Shown: one piece after another, positions 1-5,965 of the stretch | Position numbering within the stretch: position 1 is the stretch's first letter | How the letters are laid out: each line of letters opens with the position of its first letter | NCBI GenBank assembly: GCA_937934635.1 | Contig: CALGZD010000264.1 | Coordinates: 1-11,901, forward strand | Reading direction: 5' to 3' | Length of the DNA stretch: 11,901 nucleotides | Source of the DNA: an uncultured Deinococcales bacterium | GTDB taxonomy: Bacteria; Deinococcota; Deinococci; Deinococcales; Trueperaceae | Position numbers and translations under genes: made by a program | Notes under the pieces: generated by a model | What the model was told of the DNA's origin: nothing | Databases searched by the model: none | The model's input: only the letters and a program-made list of their open reading frames with translations

Positions 1-372
1 GTAGACAAAATGGCGTCAGGAACACCACTTAATGATACTGACCGTTTACCTTGGTTAGAAATACTACGGGACCTTATAAAAGATAACATAAAAAGTGGCA
101 AGCCAAGTACGCTAGCTTGCTCGGCATTAAAAGAAAGTTATAGGTCTATACTTCGCCAAGAAGGCTTGGCAACAGTTTACTTATATGGGGACTTTGATAC
201 GATTTGGAAGAGAATGCAAGAGCGCCAAGGACATTATATGAAAGCTGATATGTTGAAGAGTCAATTTGATGTACTTGAAGAACCAGAAGAAAAAGGCGTA
301 CTGCGTATTTCTATAAAACAAAAGCCTGAAGTGATTGTTGAAGAGGTCTTAGGTCATTTCAAACTAAGTTGA
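1..372 (+). CDS. gntK: Gluconokinase, C-terminal part (5' end outside window)
   Basis: Gluconokinase phosphorylates D-gluconate with ATP to 6-phosphogluconate in the cytoplasm, feeding the pentose phosphate or Entner-Doudoroff route. Recognition rests on the family block SGTPLNDTDRLPWL followed by ACSALKESYRSILR, then the LxGD..TIWKRMQERQGHYM segment, where the Arg and HYM residues belong to the lid and substrate region. The frame is open from base 1 (codons for V-D-K precede the first ATG at 10, matching the family's ...K-M-x-x-G-x-P-L context). The true start and the GxSGxGKS P-loop therefore lie left of the window. About 123 residues are visible of a usual 165-180. The ATG at 10 should not be taken as the start. 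The end is normal (...GHFKLS, stop at 370-372). No hairpin with a U-tract is seen immediately downstream. Confidence 0.9.
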   Translation, partial: VDKMASGTPLNDTDRLPWLEILRDLIKDNIKSGKPSTLACSALKESYRSILRQEGLATVYLYGDFDTIWKRMQERQGHYMKADMLKSQFDVLEEPEEKGVLRISIKQKPEVIVEEVLGHFKLS

Positions 373-406
373 TATAAACAGCCCATACAATTTTTTTCAT
401 AGGTCC

Positions 407-466
407 ATAGTTATTTCTATAGCTATTCCTATAGTTGTTCCTATAGTTATTTCCATAGTTATTGTT
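407..466. repeat. 12-bp tandem repeat array, five units
   Basis: Five consecutive 12-base units lie at 407-418, 419-430, 431-442, 443-454 and 455-466. They share the pattern ATAGTTATTTCT, with variants such as ATAGCTATTCCT and ATAGTTGTTCCT. There are no gaps between units and they differ by only one to four bases. The period is a multiple of three, but no gene covers the array. Confidence 0.85.
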
Positions 467-767
467 GTGGGTTACTTGTGCTTGTGTGTAGGCGTGGCGT
501 GAGATTAGGAATTTGAAATCAAGAATTTTAAGCCAAGAACCGGTAAGTGCATATTTTTTGATTCTTATGGATTGGTTTTAATTCTTTGCTAATGAGAGTC
601 GTCTAAATGCCTTCCTTATGATTTTCTCCTAAATAAAGTACCTTTAAGCTCCCATAATAGTTATGTTGGAAATAGTCTAGTAACCAATAGTTAATTCGTA
701 AGTAATGAATACATTGCAGATTTTATCTTGCTTATATCTTAGGTAGCTAGATTCTAAACAAAATCTA

Positions 768-774
768 TTAGGAG
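768..774 (+). promoter_or_regulatory. Ribosome binding site deciding the lipoprotein start
   Basis: TTAGGAG ends six bases before the ATG at 781 and abuts the ATG at 775. The spacing favours 781 as the start. The ATG at 775 would leave no spacer. Confidence 0.75.
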
Positions 775-780
775 ATGACA

Positions 781-1494
781 ATGAAGCAATTAAAACTTTG
801 GCTAGTTATAGCCAGTTGCGTATTTATTTTTGTTGCCTGTCAAAGAACCTCAACGACAGATGGTCATAGTCATGGTCAACATGATGGTACGCAAGTAAAC
901 GCTTCAGGTTCTTTCGGAACTTGGCCGCCTCAACCAGCCAGTATGGAAAAAATTGGCATAGTAGCAGGTAACTTTGCGCCTCAAAGCTTGCGAAATATGC
1001 AAGATGCAGAGATTGAAGCTGCTGTTATGAGTAATGTAGATGTGATTGCTGCTTTAGGTAATGACTACACATTACTTGACACAAATATTGCTAGAGATAA
1101 GGGCGGTAACTTACGTCCTGAAGTAATATTTTTTAGTTACAGCAATAATGTCACAGTAGTTGCGTCAATAAAGCAGGACAACAGTGTGCGTCATGAAGTA
1201 TTTGCTGCGGATGATTATCAATTCCCAGAAGGTGCTGAAGATATTAGAAGAGCTAAAACCTTAGCTCGAGCTGCACTTGTAGATCAAGGATTTGCTGATG
1301 CTGCAACGCTCAATGCACATGCCATGCTCACTTTTCCAAGAAGAGATGCAGAGAAATCCTTCCACAATGTTCGCATGATTTACGTCACTGTAGGTCAGGG
1401 CAATGGTTCTTTACCAGACTATGCTGCATGGGTTGATTTAACAAACAGCCAAGTGGTTGAGAGTGGTCCAATCAAAGGATATGAGGGAGAGTAA
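781..1494 (+). CDS. His-rich lipoprotein, possibly related to copper amine oxidase N2/N3 domains
   Basis: This 237-residue predicted lipoprotein has charged residues K2 and K5, a hydrophobic stretch, and a lipobox ending FVAC at Cys20. An earlier IASC at Cys13 would leave too short a hydrophobic core. Just after the anchor lies a metal-binding-looking His cluster, DGHSHGQHDG (His29, 31, 34). The rest is soluble. It includes DAEIEAAV, an EVIFFSYS...V strand pattern, and near the C-terminus RMIYVTVGQG...YAAWVDLTNSQVV. That pattern resembles the N2/N3 domains of copper amine oxidases (PLxxxEI helix; R-x-x-V-x-V...A-x-V-D-L-x-x-x-x-V). This is inference from pattern memory. The stop is one base before the next ATG, so the two genes are an operon and probably translationally coupled. 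Given the CuAO-like neighbour, a role as a membrane-tethered partner or metal-handling subunit is plausible. Function is unproven. Confidence 0.8.
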   Translation: MKQLKLWLVIASCVFIFVACQRTSTTDGHSHGQHDGTQVNASGSFGTWPPQPASMEKIGIVAGNFAPQSLRNMQDAEIEAAVMSNVDVIAALGNDYTLLDTNIARDKGGNLRPEVIFFSYSNNVTVVASIKQDNSVRHEVFAADDYQFPEGAEDIRRAKTLARAALVDQGFADAATLNAHAMLTFPRRDAEKSFHNVRMIYVTVGQGNGSLPDYAAWVDLTNSQVVESGPIKGYEGE

Positions 1495-1495
1495 G

Positions 1496-3685
1496 ATGTC
1501 AAAAATACTTAAGAAAATTTCTTTGATTGTCTTATTAGTAAGTCTCAGTGGTCTACTTGGCAGTGCTTTTGCACAAGGCTCGGTGACATGGAACAATTGG
1601 CAGTTTGACTGGGGTATTGGTACAGATTCTTCAGGTATCGTGTTGCAAAATGTTCGTCACAATGGCAAAAAGATTCTAGATAAGGCTAGTTTCCCAGTTG
1701 TGCGTGTAGAATATGATAATGATGTTTGTGGTCCATATGCAGATATTCTTAGTTCAGGTACATTCCGTGCAGGTACGATTAGTGCAAATGATCCAGGCAC
1801 ACCTAGTGCCGAGTGTAATGGTCAACGGGTTTGTCAGCGTACTTTTTTCCAAGATGGTGAAGAAAAATTAGAGCTTGGTGGAAATTCACAAATTGGTGAA
1901 TATCAAATGTATCAAGTTTACTACTTTGGTGAAGACACAATTGAAACTAGAATGTATAGTCGTGGTTTGCAATGTAGAGTTGATCATAGTCACCATTCAC
2001 ACTGGCTTTTTGATTTTGACATTGGTGATTCAAGCAATGATCAAGTCTTAGTAAATGGTACGAGCCTTCGCACTACAGAATTTAATGATGTACGTGGTGC
2101 ATCTCAAACTTGGGATATTAAAGATACGCAAACAGGTGATAGTGTCACTGTAGTTTCAAGTGCTGATGATGGCGTACGTGATAGCTTTTCAAATACGGAT
2201 GTTGCTGTTAGAGCCTATAATAGTGCTGAAGTTGGTCGCTGGACTGGTGGCGCTAGAGGTGAAATTGGTAACCGCTTTAACAACGGTGAAAATATCAATG
2301 GTGCAGATATTGTTTTTTGGTATGTATCGCACATGCGTCACTTATCGTCTGAAGGTGACAATCTGTGGCACTCATCAGGACCAACAATTCGTGTAAATAC
2401 TGGTACAACCCCGCCACCGCCTGACCCAGATCCTGATCCAGATCCACCTACAACAGGTAATCTTTTACAGAATCCAAGTTTTGATACTTCGAGTAGTTGG
2501 TTAAACTGTGGTAATAGCAGTAGCTTTACTATTAGTGGTGGTAATCTCAATCTGTCAAATGGTGCTTGTGTGTATCAGGCAGTTGCTGCTACACCAGGAA
2601 CAACCTATAGTTTGAGCTGTAATGGTCGTCGGGTAGGCTCGAGCTTTAATAGCATGACTTTAAGTATGCTAAACAGCAGTTGGAGTCCAATCACGCAAGA
2701 TTCTGTTTCAAATACCAACACAAGTTTTGCAGCACTGAATGCTTCTCTCCAAGCACCAGCGGGTACAACCTATGCTGCGGTGACTTTTTACAGTGAGGGA
2801 ACAGCAAACTACAGTAACTGTAGCTTGGTAACGTCTGGTACGCCACCGCCTGATCCAGACCCAGACCCACCACCACCGCCACCAACAGGTGACAATAGCT
2901 TGGTTAATGGTGGTTTTGATGGTACTGCAGGTTGGTTAAATTGTGGTAACAGTGCTAGTTATAGCATCAGTGGTAGCAGGTTAAATGTTAATACTGGTGC
3001 ATGTGTGTATCAAACAATAGCTGCAACACCTGGTACAAGCTATAGCCTTGCTTGCTCTGGGAGCAATACTGGTTCAGCTTGGAACAGTGTGACCTTGAGT
3101 ATGCTCAATAGTAGCTTTCAAGCAATCAGTCAAGATATCAAGAATATTACGCCTTCAAATGGTAATACTAGTTCGTCACTGACTGCACCAAGTAATGCAG
3201 CTTATGTAGGTGTTACCTTCTATAGTGAAGGGGCAGCGAATTATAGTGGTTGTACGCTTAGTGTGGGCTCGAGCCCACCACCTAATCCTGATCCACCAAC
3301 ATCAGGTAACCTCTTGCAGAATGCAAGTTTTGATACTCAAGGTGGTTGGAATAACTGTGCAGACCCAAATAACTTCTCAATCAGTGGTGGTAACTTGAAT
3401 CTGTCTACAGGTGCATGTGTTTTCCAAACTGCTCCTGCTACTGCAGGTGGTAGCTATACACTATCGTGTAATGGTAATACGACAAGCCCTGTTTGGAGTA
3501 CGCTCATTCTCAGTGCTTTGGATAGTAATTGGCAGAGTATTTCACAGAACTTTACACCAATCACAACTTCAGCGACAACACAAAGTGTATCGCTGACAAC
3601 ACCAAGCAATACAGCGTACGTGGCTGTGAGTTTCTATACTGAAGGAAATGCGACCTATAGAAATTGTAGCCTAGTTAGAAATTAA
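1496..3685 (+). CDS. Secreted minimal copper-amine-oxidase-like protein with three C-terminal jelly-roll-like modules
   Basis: The protein has 729 residues. The start at 1496 follows a GAGGGAGAG ribosome site and gives a clean signal peptide (KK, hydrophobic core, SAFA|Q at 26/27); an in-frame ATG at 1457 lies inside the upstream gene. Residues about 28-302 look like a shortened copper amine oxidase catalytic domain. They show WNNWQFDWGIGTDSSGIVLQ, then IGEYQM (Tyr136) where the family has VGNYDY with the topaquinone tyrosine. Next come ETRMYSRGLQ, HSHHSHWLFDFDIG (His164-169, at the HxH copper-ligand site), and DIVFWYVSHMRH (His282, at the third ligand). True CuAOs need about 400 residues for this part, and the NYxY motif is degenerate, so oxidase activity is uncertain. 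Pro/Asp linkers (about 303-321, 446-466, 591-604) separate three related modules of about 124 residues, each with four Cys, resembling CBM4/9-type or other jelly-roll glycan-binding domains. It sits one base after the lipoprotein stop and ends at a strong terminator. Confidence 0.75.
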   Translation: MSKILKKISLIVLLVSLSGLLGSAFAQGSVTWNNWQFDWGIGTDSSGIVLQNVRHNGKKILDKASFPVVRVEYDNDVCGPYADILSSGTFRAGTISANDPGTPSAECNGQRVCQRTFFQDGEEKLELGGNSQIGEYQMYQVYYFGEDTIETRMYSRGLQCRVDHSHHSHWLFDFDIGDSSNDQVLVNGTSLRTTEFNDVRGASQTWDIKDTQTGDSVTVVSSADDGVRDSFSNTDVAVRAYNSAEVGRWTGGARGEIGNRFNNGENINGADIVFWYVSHMRHLSSEGDNLWHSSGPTIRVNTGTTPPPPDPDPDPDPPTTGNLLQNPSFDTSSSWLNCGNSSSFTISGGNLNLSNGACVYQAVAATPGTTYSLSCNGRRVGSSFNSMTLSMLNSSWSPITQDSVSNTNTSFAALNASLQAPAGTTYAAVTFYSEGTANYSNCSLVTSGTPPPDPDPDPPPPPPTGDNSLVNGGFDGTAGWLNCGNSASYSISGSRLNVNTGACVYQTIAATPGTSYSLACSGSNTGSAWNSVTLSMLNSSFQAISQDIKNITPSNGNTSSSLTAPSNAAYVGVTFYSEGAANYSGCTLSVGSSPPPNPDPPTSGNLLQNASFDTQGGWNNCADPNNFSISGGNLNLSTGACVFQTAPATAGGSYTLSCNGNTTSPVWSTLILSALDSNWQSISQNFTPITTSATTQSVSLTTPSNTAYVAVSFYTEGNATYRNCSLVRN
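2459..3682 (+). repeat. Three in-frame repeats encoding Cys-rich binding-type modules
   Basis: Module 1 is 2459-2830, module 2 is 2894-3265 and module 3 is 3308-3682. Each encodes the same pattern: NxLxNxxFD...W.NC, then FxISGxxLNLxxGACVYQ, ATPGxxYxLxC, SMLNSSW, and TAYVxVxFYxEGxANYxxCxL. Conservation is visible in DNA as well as protein, for example GGTGCATGTGTGT and TTCTATAGTGAAGG variants. This points to fairly recent duplication within the gene. Four Cys per module could form two disulfides after export. Confidence 0.8.
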
Positions 3686-3709
3686 ATAACTTGAAGCTGA
3701 ATTAAGTTT

Positions 3710-3747
3710 AAGCGGTTGTGATGGATGTCCATCACAACCGCTTTTTT
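3710..3747 (+). terminator. Intrinsic terminator of the CuAO-like operon
   Basis: A near-perfect hairpin of AGCGGTTGTGATGG (3711-3724), loop ATGT, and CCATCACAACCGCT (3729-3742) is extended by A3710-T3743. It is followed by T3742-3747 and starts 24 bases after the stop codon. Confidence 0.93.
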
Positions 3748-3796
3748 GGCGTCTTAATCAGACTGTCATACCAATTCTGCTTAATTCATTAATTCT

Positions 3797-3931
3797 AGTG
3801 TTTCCACGTAATATTGACCTATGCTATATTGACCTATGCTAAATGAGTTCGTTCCGACTCGCACTGTGTGGTTTTCACAGACATCTACATCGCCGATTAA
3901 CTGACCTAAGTCAGTTAATTGTGGAAACGCT
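3797..3931 (+). repeat. Palindrome-rich intergenic repeat element, copy A
   Basis: This 135-bp element shares four ordered sequence blocks with copy B at 5783-5898 on the other strand. The blocks are AGTGTTTCCACG (3797-3808), TTCCGACTCGC (3852-3862), TCGCCGATTAACTG (3890-3903) and the block at 3912-3931. Its ends are inverted repeats: 3797-3807 pairs with 3921-3931 over 11 bases with one G-U. Inside are three hairpins: 3845-3860, 3864-3880 (CTGTG/CACAG), and the perfect 10-bp stem 3896-3905/3910-3919 with loop CTAA. It looks like a MITE-like or structured repeat of unknown family. Confidence 0.75.
3811..3840. repeat. 15-bp perfect tandem duplication inside copy A
   Basis: ATATTGACCTATGCT occurs at 3811-3825 and again at 3826-3840 without any difference. 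Copy B has a different tandem repeat (17-bp period) at the matching position. Confidence 0.9.
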
Positions 3932-3967
3932 ATCGTAAGCTGTTCTGATTTTAAAAATCTAACTATG

Positions 3968-3999
3968 AAGCGGAATGTGCTCAGGCACATTCCGCTTTT
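3968..3999 (+). terminator. Second terminator-like hairpin, with no annotated gene in front of it
   Basis: AAGCGGAATGTGC (3968-3980), loop TCAG, and GCACATTCCGCTT (3985-3997) form a perfect 13-bp stem running into TTTT (3996-3999). The plus-strand reading has the T-tract; the minus-strand side does not. It could be a backup terminator for the operon ending at 3685, or the end of a short transcript covering copy A. Confidence 0.7.
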
Positions 4000-4136
4000 A
4001 GCTGGTTACTTAATTAGTGATATTGTCGGACTCGGCATCACTAGGTTGTGTGTCTATCAAGCTTTGAAATGATGCTGATAAAGTCAATGACTTGCATGAG
4101 TCAATTAATTAAAATTAGACTAAGAAATCATTGAAA

Positions 4137-4155
4137 GATAATGAGAATCTCTTAA
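4137..4155. promoter_or_regulatory. Possible Fur-box-like operator
   Basis: GATAATGAGAATCTCTTAA matches the classical 19-base Fur box (GATAATGATAATCATTATC) at 13 positions. It lies about 40 bp before the AlgX-like start, next to the candidate promoter. In AT-rich DNA such matches arise by chance, so this is tentative. Confidence 0.3.
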
Positions 4156-4178
4156 ACATTTCCTTGTTGCGTTAAAGT

Positions 4179-4184
4179 TATACT
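4179..4184 (+). promoter_or_regulatory. Candidate -10 box for a near-leaderless AlgX-like transcript
   Basis: TATACT matches TATAAT at five of six bases and ends nine bases before the ATG at 4194. That places the likely transcription start within a few bases of the start codon. No Shine-Dalgarno is present and the -35 region is weak. Confidence 0.45.
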
Positions 4185-4193
4185 GCTTGCTGC

Positions 4194-5768
4194 ATGTTGA
4201 TTAAGAAATGTTTATATCACATATCAGTAATGGTATTACTGTTTATAGTTCATGTCAGTATGGCTCAGGGGAAGACAAACGCTAGTGTTAATGTTGCTAA
4301 TGCCAGTGTTGCGAATGTCGATATTTGTGACGAAGTTAAAAACGTGGTGTTTCAAGGTCAAGATAATTGGCTATTCGCAATCCCAAACCTTGCCGTTTCT
4401 GTCAAAATAGAAAGCACAAATAGACTGCAAGAGTTAATAGAAACCTTTGATTTCTTGGGTGTTGAGGTTGTATTTGTCAATGTACCGTCTAGAGCAACAA
4501 TTCATAGTGAAAAATTGAGTAGTGAAAAACCAGATAGTGGTACGTTTGGTGGGGGTAAATTTGGTGGGGGTAAATCTGGTGGGGATGTCTCATATTACTT
4601 CGACTATCAACAAGCTAGTGAGGCTTATACAAAAACAATAGACATGTTGCAGCGTTCAGGTTTAGAAACTGAGCATCTTCTTGATTATATACATTTAAAC
4701 AGGAAAGCAGATGTCGATTATACATTTCAAAAAGATACCCATTGGAATTCAAATGGGGCTGCGTTAGTTGCAAAAGCGGTAAGTGAAGTCATTACTGAAC
4801 TAGATTCATTTCAAAGCATGGCGTCAACTACAGATCTTTATAACATTGAATTAACCGAACGTAGAGAAAGACAATCCGATATCTTAGGTTATGTAACGGC
4901 AATGTGTGGTCCTTTAGAGATATCAACAGACCTACAAAAAATATATCGTGTCACGAATCCAAATAGTACTATGCTCAGCGATGCTGATAGTTTATCAATT
5001 CCACTGTGGGGGACAAGCTATAGTGGAAGTGTAGATTTTGATGATTTTTTAAGTTTTGAATTAGATGTAGATGTAATTAATCATTCAATCATTGCAGGTG
5101 GTGTGTGGCAATCACTGTTAAGTTACTTCTTGAACTTAGAAGAAGACTATCCTCAGATAGCCATATGGGAAGCGCCTTTTTGGTTACTTAACGAATTGAA
5201 TAATCCTAGAGCGTATAAAGAAGTTATCCCAACACTCTATGGTTCGTGTGCTGGAAATTTAGTGGTCATTCCTCAGACTGTAAGAGATATTGCCCTGTTA
5301 GATAGTTTAGATAGGGTAGATAGACCGTTTCCTACTTCAGAAGCTAGAAGTGGTTCAGGAACTAGAAGTGGCAATGTGTATGTTCAAGCACCTCAAGCAC
5401 CTCAAGCACTGCAGGTACTTCAAGTATCCAGCCAAGGCGAACAGGCTTATTTACATCTTCTCAAGAATCAAAATACTGAGATCAAAGGTAACAGTTATTA
5501 TACGCAACTACAGTTTGATGACCTTTCTGTTACGAATTTTAAACTCATGTATATTTATGCCGATGGAAGCAGGTATGTTGAAGTCATTAACCGTGATGAA
5601 AGACTCCGAAATAACGGTAAGTACTTTTATGAACTTCCTCAACAAGATGCGACGTATTTGACAGATATTTTGCTAATAGATGCCCCATTGTTTTCACAAG
5701 GGAATGTATCTGCAAAGTTATGTAAAAAGCCTATTGAGCAAGTTGATTTTGACAGCAGTATATTTTAA
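4194..5768 (+). CDS. AlgX/AlgJ-like SGNH polysaccharide O-acetyltransferase-type protein
   Basis: The 524-residue exported protein has a signal peptide of about 24 residues (KK, hydrophobic core, SMA|QG). The AlgX/AlgJ family transfers acetyl groups to exopolysaccharide in the periplasm through an SGNH-type triad. Here D181-T-H183-W matches the DxHW motif, and LWGTSYS (Ser275 in GTS, Ser277 nearby) matches the nucleophile block, followed by ...VDVINHSIIAGG and IAIWEAPFWLL. Four mature Cys (45, 238, 352, 510) match the layout of AlgX's two disulfides. Residues about 417-496 (YIYADGSRYVEV, YFYELPQQ) resemble AlgX's C-terminal carbohydrate-binding domain. Oddities are an Ala/Asn/Val-rich N-terminus, a Gly/Lys insertion at 117-131 and a Gln-rich linker at 397-411, all made of DNA tandem repeats. 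The protein is longer than AlgX (474). No MBOAT acetyl donor or alginate gene is visible here. The start lacks a Shine-Dalgarno. Confidence 0.82.
   Translation: MLIKKCLYHISVMVLLFIVHVSMAQGKTNASVNVANASVANVDICDEVKNVVFQGQDNWLFAIPNLAVSVKIESTNRLQELIETFDFLGVEVVFVNVPSRATIHSEKLSSEKPDSGTFGGGKFGGGKSGGDVSYYFDYQQASEAYTKTIDMLQRSGLETEHLLDYIHLNRKADVDYTFQKDTHWNSNGAALVAKAVSEVITELDSFQSMASTTDLYNIELTERRERQSDILGYVTAMCGPLEISTDLQKIYRVTNPNSTMLSDADSLSIPLWGTSYSGSVDFDDFLSFELDVDVINHSIIAGGVWQSLLSYFLNLEEDYPQIAIWEAPFWLLNELNNPRAYKEVIPTLYGSCAGNLVVIPQTVRDIALLDSLDRVDRPFPTSEARSGSGTRSGNVYVQAPQAPQALQVLQVSSQGEQAYLHLLKNQNTEIKGNSYYTQLQFDDLSVTNFKLMYIYADGSRYVEVINRDERLRNNGKYFYELPQQDATYLTDILLIDAPLFSQGNVSAKLCKKPIEQVDFDSSIF
4545..4589 (+). 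repeat. 15-bp in-frame tandem repeat in the AlgX-like gene
   Basis: TTTGGTGGGGGTAAA occurs at 4545-4559 and 4560-4574. A third, degenerate unit begins at 4575. They encode FGGGK, FGGGK, SGGD inside an otherwise conserved domain. Confidence 0.85.
5385..5429 (+). repeat. 9-bp in-frame tandem repeat in the AlgX-like gene
   Basis: Five 9-base units run in sequence: CAAGCACCT twice, then CAAGCACTG, CAGGTACTT and CAAGTATCC. They encode the QAPQAPQALQVLQV linker between the SGNH domain and the C-terminal domain. Confidence 0.8.
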
Positions 5769-5782
5769 GGACTAAAAGATAA

Positions 5783-5898
5783 AGCAATTCTACGATTAAC
5801 TGCGACAGCAGTTAATCGGCGAGCTTTGTAGCGAGTAGGAATAAAGCCACTGAGTCTGTATAGTTATTCAGTGTGTATAGTTATTTCGGGGAAACGCT
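5783..5898 (-). repeat. Palindrome-rich intergenic repeat element, copy B (inverted)
   Basis: Read on the minus strand, this 116-bp element repeats the block order of copy A. It has AGCGTTTCCCCG (5898-5887), TTCCTACTCGC (5841-5831), TCGCCGATTAACTG (5822-5809, identical over 14 bases to copy A) and a block at 5802-5783 close to 3912-3931. The terminal hairpin has stem GATTAACTGC/GCAGTTAATC with loop GACA (plus strand 5794-5817). Its edge is 14 bp from the AlgX-like stop codon. Copy A's CTGTG/CACAG hairpin is missing here. No T-tract follows the hairpin, so it is not a standard terminator. Confidence 0.72.
5857..5890. repeat. 17-bp tandem repeat inside copy B
   Basis: Units 5857-5873 and 5874-5890 share the 12-base start TGTATAGTTATT. 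They occupy the same place in copy B as the 15-bp repeat does in copy A. Confidence 0.8.
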
Positions 5899-5927
5899 GA
5901 TATAGCATTCTAAGAGATAAACACTAC

Positions 5928-5965
5928 AAATACACTACATGACTATAAATACACTACATGACTAT
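5928..5965. repeat. 19-bp perfect tandem duplication
   Basis: AAATACACTACATGACTAT occurs at 5928-5946 and again, identically, at 5947-5965. A partial unit (ACACTAC, 5921-5927) precedes it. Confidence 0.92.

Larger units (their letters stand above)
373..780. other. AT-rich intergenic spacer
   Basis: This stretch lies between the gluconokinase stop and the lipoprotein gene. It contains the 12-bp tandem array at 407-466 and, at its right end, the ribosome binding site of the lipoprotein gene. I found no convincing ORF, RNA gene or intrinsic terminator. A promoter for the downstream operon is expected in about 660-760, but no clear -35/-10 pair stands out. Confidence 0.6.
3686..4193. other. Intergenic region upstream of the AlgX-like gene
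   Basis: It contains, in order, the operon terminator (3710-3747), repeat element copy A (3797-3931) with its internal 15-bp tandem repeat, a second hairpin with a T-tract (3968-3999), a Fur-box-like sequence (4137-4155) and a -10-like box (4179-4184). A 69-codon minus-strand ORF at 3781-3990 is explained by the repeat and is not called as a gene. Confidence 0.6.

Noticed and set aside
1457..1495. Earlier ATG (1457) for the CuAO-like protein
   Set aside because: It lies inside the lipoprotein gene, would add 13 charged residues before the signal peptide, and lacks the ribosome site present before 1496.
3781..3990. 69-codon minus-strand ORF overlapping repeat copy A
   Set aside because: Its start lies inside the terminator-like hairpin, and its sequence includes the tandem-repeat translation SIGQYSIGQYY. 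Copy B does not preserve the frame.
3797..5898. Integron cassette with attC sites around the AlgX-like gene
   Set aside because: The flanking repeats are in opposite orientation, and I see no GTTRRRY/RYYYAAC core pair. Integron attC sites lie in the same orientation.
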